From contig NZ_JAPNKA010000001.1 in the NCBI RefSeq assembly GCF_026626635.1, positions 13,456,001 through 13,520,000 of the forward strand: a stretch of 64,000 nucleotides of DNA, read 5' to 3'. This DNA is from Archangium lansingense (GTDB lineage Bacteria > Myxococcota > Myxococcia > Myxococcales > Myxococcaceae). A model generated the notes under the pieces. That model did no database searches. It was not told the origin of the DNA and saw only the letters and a program-made list of their open reading frames with translations. Shown in pieces: positions 43,220 through 51,133 of this stretch. The position numbers and the translations under genes are program-made. Numbering within the stretch: the first letter of the stretch is position 1; the number at the start of each line of letters is the position of its first letter.

Positions 43220-43708
43220 TCAGCGGAACGAGTCCACCACGAAGACCGAGGCGCCTGAGTAATCGAGAATGGCAGTCCCGGGCTTTGACTCCGGGAGCTT
43301 CGCGAGTTGACCCTTGCCGAGCCGCGCCACCGCACAGATAGGCACGGTGTCTCCGTCCGGGGGTTTCGCCTCGTAATACCGGACGACCACCAGGGGCCCG
43401 CTCGTCCACACGCGTCCATACAGGCGCGTTCCTGGATCGAGCGTGCCAAGCGACCCGACCAGGAAGCTCTCCACGGGCCCGTCGTAGAGCGTGATGGGGC
43501 TCGCGTCGAACTGATTGGCGTCGAGCTCCACGTCCGCGGAGTCACTCACGTGCATGCGAAGAATCCGCATCGTCTTCAGGGCTTCTTCCGAGCACTTCTC
43601 CGAGCTGGGGCTACCGTCCGCCCGCAGGAGCACGCTCCCGGCAGGGCAACCGGCCGTCGAAAGAAGGAGAACCACACAAGGGAAGAGCGGTGCTCGGGTC
43701 GGTGGCAT
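43220..43708 (-). CDS. Hypothetical lipoprotein downstream of the DUF2381 gene
   Basis: Predicted 162 residues with signal peptide and lipobox (VVLLLSTAGC, Cys ~21). The mature domain is beta-rich (VSDSADVELDANQFDASPITLY; GPLVVVRYYEAKPPDGDTV) and ends FVVDSF. The ATG at 43708 lies 11 bp after the DUF2381 stop, so the genes form an operon, a pairing I recall from myxobacterial DUF2381 loci that also carry a kinase; no kinase is present here. Confidence 0.72.
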   Translation of the reverse strand: MPPTRAPLFPCVVLLLSTAGCPAGSVLLRADGSPSSEKCSEEALKTMRILRMHVSDSADVELDANQFDASPITLYDGPVESFLVGSLGTLDPGTRLYGRVWTSGPLVVVRYYEAKPPDGDTVPICAVARLGKGQLAKLPESKPGTAILDYSGASVFVVDSFR

Positions 43709-43719
43709 GTCAGGCGCTC

Positions 43720-44670
43720 TTACTCGCGGACAAGCCGGCGATCCAGGATGACGTGGGCATCCAGCAGGCCATCCTGGCGGTAGATCTCCAGAGCGAGGGT
43801 CTTCACGAGCCCGCTCTCCGTCTCGAACGCGTTCCGGTCCACGACGACCGCCAGGGTCCCGGTCTCGCCCGGGGCGAGCTCGTCGCGGTCGGCGCGCAAG
43901 GCAAACGGTCTCTCTTCGCCAAACAAGAAGGGGGGGCGCTGGTCCTCTCCCGGGCGCATGGTCCGCAGGCGGGCCTCTGCCAGACTCCAGGACTTGGAGG
44001 GGTCGCGGTTCGTCACGGTAAAGAGAACCGCTGCTTTCCTCTTGCCTCCGTAGACCCGAGCGATGATTCGCGCGGACCTCCCCTTGAGGACCCGCTGCTC
44101 CCATTGAACGAGCGAGGTCTGCTTGATGTCACCCGACACCAGGAGCTTCGCGATCGCGTGGTCTGCCGTGTCCTCCTGGTAGCGACGCCAGGCTGATTCC
44201 TCGAGCAATCGCTCCCGCTCGCGGGTTTCCTTGAGCTGCGCTTGGAGTGCTTCGCGGGTATCCGGTTGGATGAAGACGTTCACCTGCTGGTCTGGCCACT
44301 CTCCTGCTTTCCTTGTGGCACCCAAGAGGGTGAAGGGCACTTCAGTCCCATCCGCGAGCATCACCGCCAGAATGAAACGGTCCTCGGGCTCGAACCGCTG
44401 GAGCGGCACGATCAACACGCTCTTTCCGGCACACGCTACCGGCTCGAAACGGCCTTCCCACCCCACCATCTTCGTTCCCGCCGCGACGCAGGGTTGCTCG
44501 AACCGAAGCACGGTTGTCACATCGGGAGTCACGTACACCTGCTCGACCCGCTCGTTCTGGCTGCCGTGAAGGTAGATACTCCGCACATTGACGTCGCGCC
44601 CCTTGGCCACGGCCACGGACGCAATCAGGACGAGCAGCAGGGCAGACCGGAGAGGTAAGATGTTCCGCAT
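43720..44670 (-). CDS. DUF2381 family (myxobacterial paralogous) secreted protein
   Basis: Predicted 316 residues. The signal peptide is MRNILPLRSALLLVLIASVAVA. The mature protein has VRSIYLHGSQNERVEQVYVT, then PDVTTVLRFEQPC, a coiled helix (REALQAQLKETRERERLLEE) and a late domain LRADRDELAPGETGTLAVVV. These fit my memory of DUF2381/TIGR02268, a family expanded in Myxococcus and usually linked to serine/threonine kinases. A longer reading frame back to 44838 would run through a REP-like repeat and is rejected in favour of the ATG with signal peptide. Confidence 0.75.
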   Translation of the reverse strand: MRNILPLRSALLLVLIASVAVAKGRDVNVRSIYLHGSQNERVEQVYVTPDVTTVLRFEQPCVAAGTKMVGWEGRFEPVACAGKSVLIVPLQRFEPEDRFILAVMLADGTEVPFTLLGATRKAGEWPDQQVNVFIQPDTREALQAQLKETRERERLLEESAWRRYQEDTADHAIAKLLVSGDIKQTSLVQWEQRVLKGRSARIIARVYGGKRKAAVLFTVTNRDPSKSWSLAEARLRTMRPGEDQRPPFLFGEERPFALRADRDELAPGETGTLAVVVDRNAFETESGLVKTLALEIYRQDGLLDAHVILDRRLVRE

Positions 44671-44733
44671 GACGCGGGCCAACCTATCCGATAAGGTCAA
44701 CGAACGTCCACCCCTCAACCCGGGGTCCGCTCT

Positions 44734-44768
44734 ACCCTCACCCCGTCCCTCTCCCAGGGGGAGAGGGG
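44734..44768. repeat. REP-like repeat, copy 11
   Basis: ACCCTCACCCCGTCCCTCTCCC-AGG-GGGAGAGGGG, preceded by CTCAACCCGGGGTCCGCTCT. Intergenic between the DUF2381 and M16 genes. Confidence 0.78.
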
Positions 44769-44803
44769 AAATAGCCGCAGGAGAGATGGCCGCAAGGGAA
44801 ATG

Positions 44804-44844
44804 CCCACGGTGGATGCGCCCACGGTGGATGTGCCCACCGTGGG
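44804..44844 (-). terminator. Hairpin downstream of the M16 peptidase gene
   Basis: CCCACGGTGG at 44819-44828, loop ATGTGC, then CCACCGTGGG at 44835-44844: a perfect 10-bp stem just past the M16 stop. The first arm is tandemly repeated at 44804-44813. There is no U-run, so termination is inferred from position. Confidence 0.5.
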
Positions 44845-44855
44845 CGAGACGACGA

Positions 44856-47678
44856 CTACGGCGCGGGCGGCGTGGAGACGGGGGCCTTGGCCTTCTTCTC
44901 CGCTCCCGCGAAGTCGCCGGCCTTGACCACCGTCACCTTCTTCCAGTCCAGGTGCTTCGAGAGCGCCGTGCGCACGTCCTCGGCCTTGAGCTCGCTCATG
45001 CGCTTCTCGAAGGCCGCGTCGAACTCCAGCGTGCGCCCGTAATACAGATACGACGCCAGCGTGCGCGCCAGTCCTCCGTCATCCGCGCGGCCCGTGCGCC
45101 GGTACTCCAGCAGGCCCGCGCGCGCCTTCTCCAGCTCGTCCGCGGTGAAGCCCTTGCTCAGCACCTTCTCCAGCTCCTCGCGCACCGCCGTCTCCAGCTT
45201 CGCGGCGTTCTGCGGCGCGTAGATGGCGAACGTGGAGAACGAGCCCACGGGATCCAAGGAGCCCGCGCTCAGCGAGCTGCCCACGGAGTAGGAGAGACCG
45301 TCCTGCTGGCGCACGCGCGTGGCCAGTCGCGAGTTGAGGAAGCCACCGCCGAGCAGGAAGTTGCCGAGCACCAGCGCGGGATAGTCCGGGTTGTCGTCAC
45401 GCACGCCGAGCCCCTGGCCCGCGAGGAACAGCGCATTGGCCTTGTCCGGCGTCTCCAGCATCAGCGCCTGGGTGCCCGCCTTGTACGGCTGCGCGGGGAT
45501 GCGCGCATAGGGCGCGGGGCTCTTCCAGCCACCGAAGAGCTCGGAGACCTGCTGCTCGAGCTCCTTCGCGTCGAAGTCACCCACCGCGGCGAGCTCGCCC
45601 TGCGAGGCGCCATAGAACTCACGGTAGAAGGCCTGAGCCTGCTCCAGGGTGGTGTCCTTCACGCCAGTGAGCGACTCGTCCAGGGTCTCCGCGTAGTACG
45701 GGTGGCCCGAGGGGTAGGGCGAGAGCGCGCGAGAGAAGGCGATGCGGCCCTGGGTGTTGGGCTCGCTGCGCTGAGCCTCCAGCGCGGCCAACCGCTCCTC
45801 CCGGAGGAGCGCAAACTCCTTGGCGTCGAAGGCGGGCTCACGGAGCACCTCGGCCACCAGCTTCATCACCTCGGGGAGGTTCTTGCGAGGCGCCTCGATG
45901 AAGACGCTGGCGCCGGTGGCACCGCCATCCACGCCCACGCGGGCCTTGAGCTTGTCGAAGGTGTCGCGCAACTCCTGGCGGGTGTGCTTCTTCGTGCCGC
46001 GCATGAGCATCATGCCGGCGTAGTCGGCGGCGTCCGAGCGGCCCCAGACGGCCTTCTCGGTGCCCCAGCGCAGGTTGAGGGTGACGTTGACCATCTCGCC
46101 GCGCGTCTTCTTGGGCAGCAGGGCGAGCTTGAAGCCAGCGGCCTGCGAGCGCTGCACGCGCTTCTCGATGTTGGCGGGGGACGGGTCGAAGGCCTCGCCC
46201 ACGGCGACCTCGCCACGGCCCTTATAGCCCTCGAGCATGGCGGAGATGTCCACGCGAGCGGGCATCTCGGAGCGTTCGGGCTTCGCGGTGGGGATGAACT
46301 GGCCGAGGGTGCGATTGGAGGACTTGAGGTAGCTCTCGGCCACGCGCGTGACATCGGCGGCGGTGACGGCCTCGATGCGGTCGCGGTGGAGGAAGAACAG
46401 ACGCCAGTCGCCGATGGCGGCCCACTCGGAGAGCTGGATGGCGGCGCTCTCCGAGTTGTTGAGCATGAGCTCCACGTACTTGAGCAGGGCCGTCTTCGCG
46501 CGGTCCACCTCGTCCTGGGTGAAGGGAGTGCGGGCGGCCTCCTCGACCGTCTTCAGGAGGGTGTCGCGAGCGGTATCGAGGGACTGACCCTCGCGGACCT
46601 CGGCGGAGAAGGCGAGGACGCCGGGGTCGTGGAGCTGGAAGTTGGAGGCACTGGTGCTGGAGGCCTTCTTGGGCTCGACGAGGGCCTTGTAGAGGCGGCC
46701 GGAGGGAGCGTTGCCGAGGATGTGCGTGAGCACGTCGATGGCGGCGAAGTCGGGATGAGCACCCTCGGGCACGTGGTAGACGGCGGCGAGGGCGCTCACA
46801 TCCCCCACGCGGCGCAGGGTGACGAGCCGCTCACCATCCTGGGTGGGCTCCTCGGTGTAGGTAGCGGGGAGGGGCTCGGAGGGCTTGCGCAGACGGCCGA
46901 AGGTCTTCTGCACCTCGGCGAGGGCCTTCTGGGGCTCGAAAGCACCGGCGATGACGAGCATGGCGTTATCGGGCCGGTAGTACTTCCGATAGAAGGCCTG
47001 GAGGCGCGCGATGGGGACGTTCTCGAGGTCCGCGCGGCTGCCGATGGTGGACTTGCCGTAGTTGTGCCAGGAGAAGGCGGCGCTCATGACGCGCTGGAAG
47101 AGGATGCGCGAGGGATCGTTCTCACCGCGCTCCAGCTCGTTGCGCACGACAGTCATCTCGCTGTCGAGGTCCTTCTTGGCGATGAAGCTGTTGACCATGC
47201 GGTCGGCCTCGAAGGAGAGGGCCCAGCGGAGGTTCTCGTCGGAGGAGGGGAGGGTCTCGAAGTAGTTGGTGCGGTCCAACCAGGTGGTGCCATTGGGGCG
47301 GGCGCCGCGCTGGGTGAGGGCCTGGGGCACGTTGGGGGTGGTGGGGGTGCCCTTGAAGAGGAGGTGCTCGAGGAGATGGGCCATGCCCGTCTCGCCATAG
47401 CCCTCGTGGCGCGAGCCGACGAAGTAGGTGACGTTGACGGTGACGGTGGGCTTGGAGGGGTCGGGGAAGAGGAGGACGCGCAGCCCGTTGTCGAGCCGGT
47501 ACTCGGTGATGCCCTCGACGCTGGTGAAGGGAGAGCCGGCCTGGGCCTTGCCGCGAGGCTGGGAGGCAACCTTGGCGGGGGGCGAAGCGGGGGTGGGCCC
47601 CTTGGCGAGCGCGGGAGCGGAGGCGACGAGCAGGGCCGCGACGAGGAGGCGGAAGCGGGAGGGGAAGGTCATAGGCAT
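44856..47678 (-). CDS. M16-family zinc metallopeptidase, two-domain, secreted
   Basis: Predicted 940 residues. A signal peptide (FRLLVAALLVASAPALA) is followed by two tandem M16 halves. The first has the inverted zinc motif HLLEH in GMAHLLEHLLFKGT near residue 105 and the distal Glu in MTVVRNELERGENDP near 183. The second half (~500-930) lacks HxxEH and has the R/Y substrate-binding pattern (QDGLSYSVGSSLSAGSL), as in processing-peptidase-like M16B enzymes. It would degrade peptides in the periplasm. Start alternatives are 47678 and 47672. Transcription probably ends at the hairpin at 44.82 kb. Confidence 0.95.
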   Translation of the reverse strand: MPMTFPSRFRLLVAALLVASAPALAKGPTPASPPAKVASQPRGKAQAGSPFTSVEGITEYRLDNGLRVLLFPDPSKPTVTVNVTYFVGSRHEGYGETGMAHLLEHLLFKGTPTTPNVPQALTQRGARPNGTTWLDRTNYFETLPSSDENLRWALSFEADRMVNSFIAKKDLDSEMTVVRNELERGENDPSRILFQRVMSAAFSWHNYGKSTIGSRADLENVPIARLQAFYRKYYRPDNAMLVIAGAFEPQKALAEVQKTFGRLRKPSEPLPATYTEEPTQDGERLVTLRRVGDVSALAAVYHVPEGAHPDFAAIDVLTHILGNAPSGRLYKALVEPKKASSTSASNFQLHDPGVLAFSAEVREGQSLDTARDTLLKTVEEAARTPFTQDEVDRAKTALLKYVELMLNNSESAAIQLSEWAAIGDWRLFFLHRDRIEAVTAADVTRVAESYLKSSNRTLGQFIPTAKPERSEMPARVDISAMLEGYKGRGEVAVGEAFDPSPANIEKRVQRSQAAGFKLALLPKKTRGEMVNVTLNLRWGTEKAVWGRSDAADYAGMMLMRGTKKHTRQELRDTFDKLKARVGVDGGATGASVFIEAPRKNLPEVMKLVAEVLREPAFDAKEFALLREERLAALEAQRSEPNTQGRIAFSRALSPYPSGHPYYAETLDESLTGVKDTTLEQAQAFYREFYGASQGELAAVGDFDAKELEQQVSELFGGWKSPAPYARIPAQPYKAGTQALMLETPDKANALFLAGQGLGVRDDNPDYPALVLGNFLLGGGFLNSRLATRVRQQDGLSYSVGSSLSAGSLDPVGSFSTFAIYAPQNAAKLETAVREELEKVLSKGFTADELEKARAGLLEYRRTGRADDGGLARTLASYLYYGRTLEFDAAFEKRMSELKAEDVRTALSKHLDWKKVTVVKAGDFAGAEKKAKAPVSTPPAP

Positions 47679-47800
47679 CTGGAGGCTACCAACCGGGCAT
47701 GCCTCGGCCATCTTCCCAATGGAGAAGCGTGGGGGAAGAAAGCCCAGGGCTGAACGAAGCGGGGAAGCGAGAGTGACCAGGGGAGCACTCGTGCCATCCC

Positions 47801-47862
47801 CTCTCCCTCTGGGAGAGGAGCCCCCCGTCGTTCAAAGGGGGGCAAGCCTCCCAGGGTGAGGG
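47801..47862. repeat. REP-like repeat, variant copy 12
   Basis: CCCCTCTCCCTCTGGGAGAGGAG, then 24 nt with a CCCCCC/GGGGGG pair, then CCCAGGGTGAGGGTG. The two halves of the element are separated, unlike in other copies. Confidence 0.6.
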
Positions 47863-48007
47863 TGTTCGCTCGCCGGGCGAAGCCAGAGGAGACATGAGGC
47901 TTCGAGTGCCCCTCACACAGGATATCGCGCATGCTGCTGGGGTATGAAGAACGCTCCTGGCGTGCCTCGCGTGGTGCTCGCGCTGTGGTTCATCCTGTCC
48001 GCTTCAT

Positions 48008-49255
48008 GTGCCACCTCTCCGGGCCGGAGCGCCCGAGGGCAGGCGCCAGCAGGTGGAACCGAAGCAGGTGCGGACGAGTCCACTGCCCGGAGGTGGCCTG
48101 AGGCTCTCCTTCGAGCCGGTGGCACCCGACCCGGCGCTGGAGCGGCTGCGGGTGGAGCAGGCCCGGGCGGTGCTCGCGGACGTGCACGCGTCCCCACTAC
48201 TCAAGGACGGAGCCCGGCTCCAGCTCGTCCTGGCCTCGACGGCCCCGGGCGGTGCGCTCCCTGGCGGGTGGCAGTCGCGGCTGCGTGAGGAGTTGTTGTC
48301 CCGCTTCGGTCCGTCCCCACTACCCCTGCCCGAGTCCCTGGAGACGAGCCCTGTCTTCCAGGCCCTGAAGCTATCCCCTCGCTACATGGGCGCGGGCGTC
48401 CGCGAGGCGGCGCGCGAGCTGTTCACCTCACCCGTCTTCCTCACCAGTGTGGGCCTCTCGGTGATCCTCTACTTCTCCGCCTGGCTGGTGCCCGAGCCGG
48501 TGTTCACCAAGGCCTTCGCGGCGATGTTGACCCTGCGGCTGGCGCTGGTGGTGGGCGTGCTGGAGCTCACACGGGTGGCCCAGGCGTGCGTGCGGCTGTA
48601 CCAGGAAGCCGAGGCCGCGAGGACTCCCGAGGAGCTCGAGGCAGTGGCCGAGCGCTTCGGCAAGGCGCTGGGCGGCACGGGGCTGCGGGTGCTGATGCTG
48701 GTGGCCAGCCTGGGCGTGGCCCGGGGGTTGCCCCAGGTGCCCGAGGGTGGGCTCGCCACGTTGCTGCGCGCTCCACGCTTCGCCCTGCCCGAGGGGGTGA
48801 CACTGGAGGGCGCCTCCGCGGTGAAGATGGTGGCCGACGGCACCGTCGTCGTGGCGGGCGTGGCAGCGGGCACTGCGGCGGCCTCGGCGGGCAGCGCCTG
48901 CTCCGATGGCTCCGAGAAGATGGATGGCTACCGCTGGCACCATCTCGCCACCAACAAGAATGACATTTCAAACCTGAGAGGTGGCCCGTGGACTCCCCGA
49001 TTCGAGGACTTCTTCGAGATGGCGGGGATGAGCCTGGATGCGAAGGAGAACCTCATCTACCTCAAGGGCCACAAGGGTCCTCATCCTGAGGAGTACCATG
49101 ATGAGGTATATGACAGGCTCCAACGAGCAATGAGGAACTGCGGGTCCATCGCTCAATGCAGGAGCAAGCTGGTATCAGCCCTCAAGCAACTCGCGGATGA
49201 AATCTGCACTCCCGGCTCACACATCAACCGGCTGATTACGAAGTCACAGGATTGA
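48008..49255 (+). CDS. SitA5-like polymorphic toxin with HNH/AHH-type nuclease end; 5' frameshift
   Basis: Predicted 415 residues in the intact frame (GTG at 48008). The conserved lipoprotein part PLPGGGLRLSFEPVAPDP and VLADVHASPLLKDG leads to a membrane-like stretch (FLTSVGLSVILYFSAWL, ~150). The C-terminal ~110 residues carry a nuclease toxin: GYRWHHLATNKND, FFEMAGMSLDAKENLIYLKG, HKGPHPEEYHDEVYDRL, matching the AHH/HNH pattern. The true start is probably the ATG at 47944, which encodes a lipoprotein signal (VVLALWFILSASC) in the +1-offset frame, so the gene appears frameshifted near 48.02-48.04 kb. An immunity-like gene follows after 16 bp. Confidence 0.75.
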   Translation: MPPLRAGAPEGRRQQVEPKQVRTSPLPGGGLRLSFEPVAPDPALERLRVEQARAVLADVHASPLLKDGARLQLVLASTAPGGALPGGWQSRLREELLSRFGPSPLPLPESLETSPVFQALKLSPRYMGAGVREAARELFTSPVFLTSVGLSVILYFSAWLVPEPVFTKAFAAMLTLRLALVVGVLELTRVAQACVRLYQEAEAARTPEELEAVAERFGKALGGTGLRVLMLVASLGVARGLPQVPEGGLATLLRAPRFALPEGVTLEGASAVKMVADGTVVVAGVAAGTAAASAGSACSDGSEKMDGYRWHHLATNKNDISNLRGGPWTPRFEDFFEMAGMSLDAKENLIYLKGHKGPHPEEYHDEVYDRLQRAMRNCGSIAQCRSKLVSALKQLADEICTPGSHINRLITKSQD

Positions 49256-49271
49256 GTTCGAAGCGAAGGAC

Positions 49272-49835
49272 ATGTCCAGGTACCATCAACTGAGAGACGA
49301 CCTGCATCACCCCGGACGCTGGCACCTGAGAACTCCGGTAGATGAGCACGGGCAGAAGCTCAATCCCTGGCAGTTCACCGAGGGCCTGCGGCTCGAGCCC
49401 CTGGGAGTCATCCGCTTCCCCGTGAGACCTGACGGAGTGGAGCTCGACTTCAGTTGGGCCTCATTCTCCATCCCCGTGGTTAACAGCCCCTTCGTCCAAC
49501 TCTTCGAGCGACTGGGTATCCAGGACGTTCAGTTCCTCCCCGCCGAGATAGAGGGTCATACAGGCTCCTGGTTCATCCTCAATGCGCTGCGCACCCTCCG
49601 CTGCATCGACGATGCCCGCAGCGCGGAGGTGCGGTACTTCACACCCGAGGACGGCCAGCCGGAGAAGGTAGGCGAGTACAAGTACGTGCGGGGAATGCGC
49701 ATCGATCCGTCGAAAGCAGAAGGAGCCCACCTCTTCCGTCCCTGGGGATGGCCAGAGGCCCTCATCATCTCCGAGGACCTCAAGCAGGCCCTGGAGCGCG
49801 AGGGCATCACCGGCACGCGCTTCATCGAAGTATGA
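49272..49835 (+). CDS. Imm11-like immunity protein
   Basis: Predicted 187 residues, cytosolic. The middle (SWASFSIPVVNSPFVQLFER, GIQDVQFLPAEIEG, WFILNALRTLRCIDDARS) and the end (RPWGWPEALIISEDLKQALE, GITGTRFIEV) match the Imm11 type: a statement of a residue-by-residue beta layer ending in a helix that names a partner region. Myxobacterial AHH-type nuclease toxins are usually followed by such genes. It would protect the producer from the adjacent SitA5-like toxin. Confidence 0.78.
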   Translation: MSRYHQLRDDLHHPGRWHLRTPVDEHGQKLNPWQFTEGLRLEPLGVIRFPVRPDGVELDFSWASFSIPVVNSPFVQLFERLGIQDVQFLPAEIEGHTGSWFILNALRTLRCIDDARSAEVRYFTPEDGQPEKVGEYKYVRGMRIDPSKAEGAHLFRPWGWPEALIISEDLKQALEREGITGTRFIEV

Positions 49836-49850
49836 AGCCTCCCCCGCGCC

Positions 49851-50816
49851 CTACCAGCACCGGGCGGCGAAGGCGGCCAGCTCGCGGTTGAAGCGGCGCG
49901 AGTCCTCCCAGAAGGGCGAGTGGCCAGCGCCCGGGTACAGCGACACCAGGGCCCCCGGCACCATCGAGGCGATGTGGCGGCCGGACTCGGGCAGCACCAT
50001 CCGGTCCTCCAGCCCGTGGGTGACGAGCACCGGCACGGTGAGCCGGTGCAGCACGTCGTCATAATCCTCGACTCGCGAGCCGAGTGCCCCGCGCACGTAC
50101 GCCGGCACCAGCTCCGTGTACGCCAGCACCCTGCGGCGCGTCTCCTGCGACACCGGCTGGTGGTGCAGCAGCGACACGAAGGTCTCCAAGGTGGCGCGGC
50201 TCTCGCCGGACTCCTCGGTGAACAGCCCCGGCACGAGCGCGAGCAGCTCGGGCGACAGCAGGCTGAAGGCCTCCTCGGAGCCGCTCTTCACCATGGCCGA
50301 CACGAAGTGCACGCCCGCCACCTGCTCCTGGCCGTAGTGGCGCAGGTAGTCCGCCACCACCATGCCGCCGTAGGACCAGCCCACCAGCAGGGGCCGCTCC
50401 AGGTCGAGCGCACGAATGACGGCCTGGATATCCCGGGCCCACACCCGGCCATCCCCGTACGCCCCATGCGGCTTGTCCGAGTTCCCATGCCCTCTCAGGT
50501 CCAGCGCCACCAGCCGGAAGCCCAGGCCCAGGGCGCTCTGGAACTGCCGCCGCCACGCCAGGTGGCACTGGGAGAAGCCGTGCACGAAGAGCAGCGGCGG
50601 CCCGTACTCATCCCCCGCGTCGTACACGCGCAGCGCCACGCCGCCCGCGCCCTCGACGGTATGGACGCGCACGGGGATGGGCTCGAAGAAGGGCGACTCG
50701 TTCTCCGGGTCTCTCCACGCATTGGGCGGCTCCAGCACCGTCGAAGCCGGACCCTGGCGGGGCCGCGCCATCGGAGAAGGCATCTGCACGGAGGGGGAGA
50801 GGAGTTCGTCCATCAT
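49851..50816 (-). CDS. Alpha/beta-hydrolase
   Basis: Predicted 321 residues. Oxyanion HGFSQCHLAW near 80, LDLRGHGNSDKP near 107, nucleophile elbow GWSYGGMVV (Ser ~145), Asp in THGLEDRMVLPES (~265) and His in YPGAGHSPFWEDSRRF (~295) form a complete catalytic triad. The N-terminal ~45 residues are a Pro-rich extension without signal peptide. Close relatives include haloperoxidase-like and dienelactone-type esterases; the substrate is unknown. Start is one of two adjacent ATGs (50816/50813). Confidence 0.9.
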   Translation of the reverse strand: MMDELLSPSVQMPSPMARPRQGPASTVLEPPNAWRDPENESPFFEPIPVRVHTVEGAGGVALRVYDAGDEYGPPLLFVHGFSQCHLAWRRQFQSALGLGFRLVALDLRGHGNSDKPHGAYGDGRVWARDIQAVIRALDLERPLLVGWSYGGMVVADYLRHYGQEQVAGVHFVSAMVKSGSEEAFSLLSPELLALVPGLFTEESGESRATLETFVSLLHHQPVSQETRRRVLAYTELVPAYVRGALGSRVEDYDDVLHRLTVPVLVTHGLEDRMVLPESGRHIASMVPGALVSLYPGAGHSPFWEDSRRFNRELAAFAARCW

Positions 50817-51133
50817 GGGAGCGGTCCTGTGGGGGTCTGGTAGGTGACCTCCCTAGAAATAGGCATCCCCCGCACATGCGGGAGCCCCCCCATCCCCGGA
50901 ATTCTCATTGAAAGTGAGTTTCGTCCGGATACCGGTCTAGCCGTGGACAATCCGCTTTCCTGGAAGGCCGAAGGGAAGCGCCTGCTTGCAGGAGGCGGGC
51001 CGAGAGAGTGAGCAGCAGCTGACGACTGGCCGCCTGGCTCACCGGGGGGCACGAGCGGCAAGCGTCGTCACGTGGAGCGGTTAGTAGTAAGCCCTCGTCG
51101 TACACGGACACGCAGGTGTCGGGAGCCTGGTAC
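50817..51133. other. Divergent promoter region, hydrolase / sppA
   Basis: About 320 bp with no coding signal or repeat. A TTCTCATTGAAAGTGAG patch near 50.90 kb is AT-richer than its surroundings. Confidence 0.4.

Noticed and set aside
44814..47753. 979-codon plus-strand open frame opposite the M16 peptidase
   Set aside because: Composition is an artefact of antisense reading of G/C-ending codons; the minus strand encodes an intact M16 peptidase.
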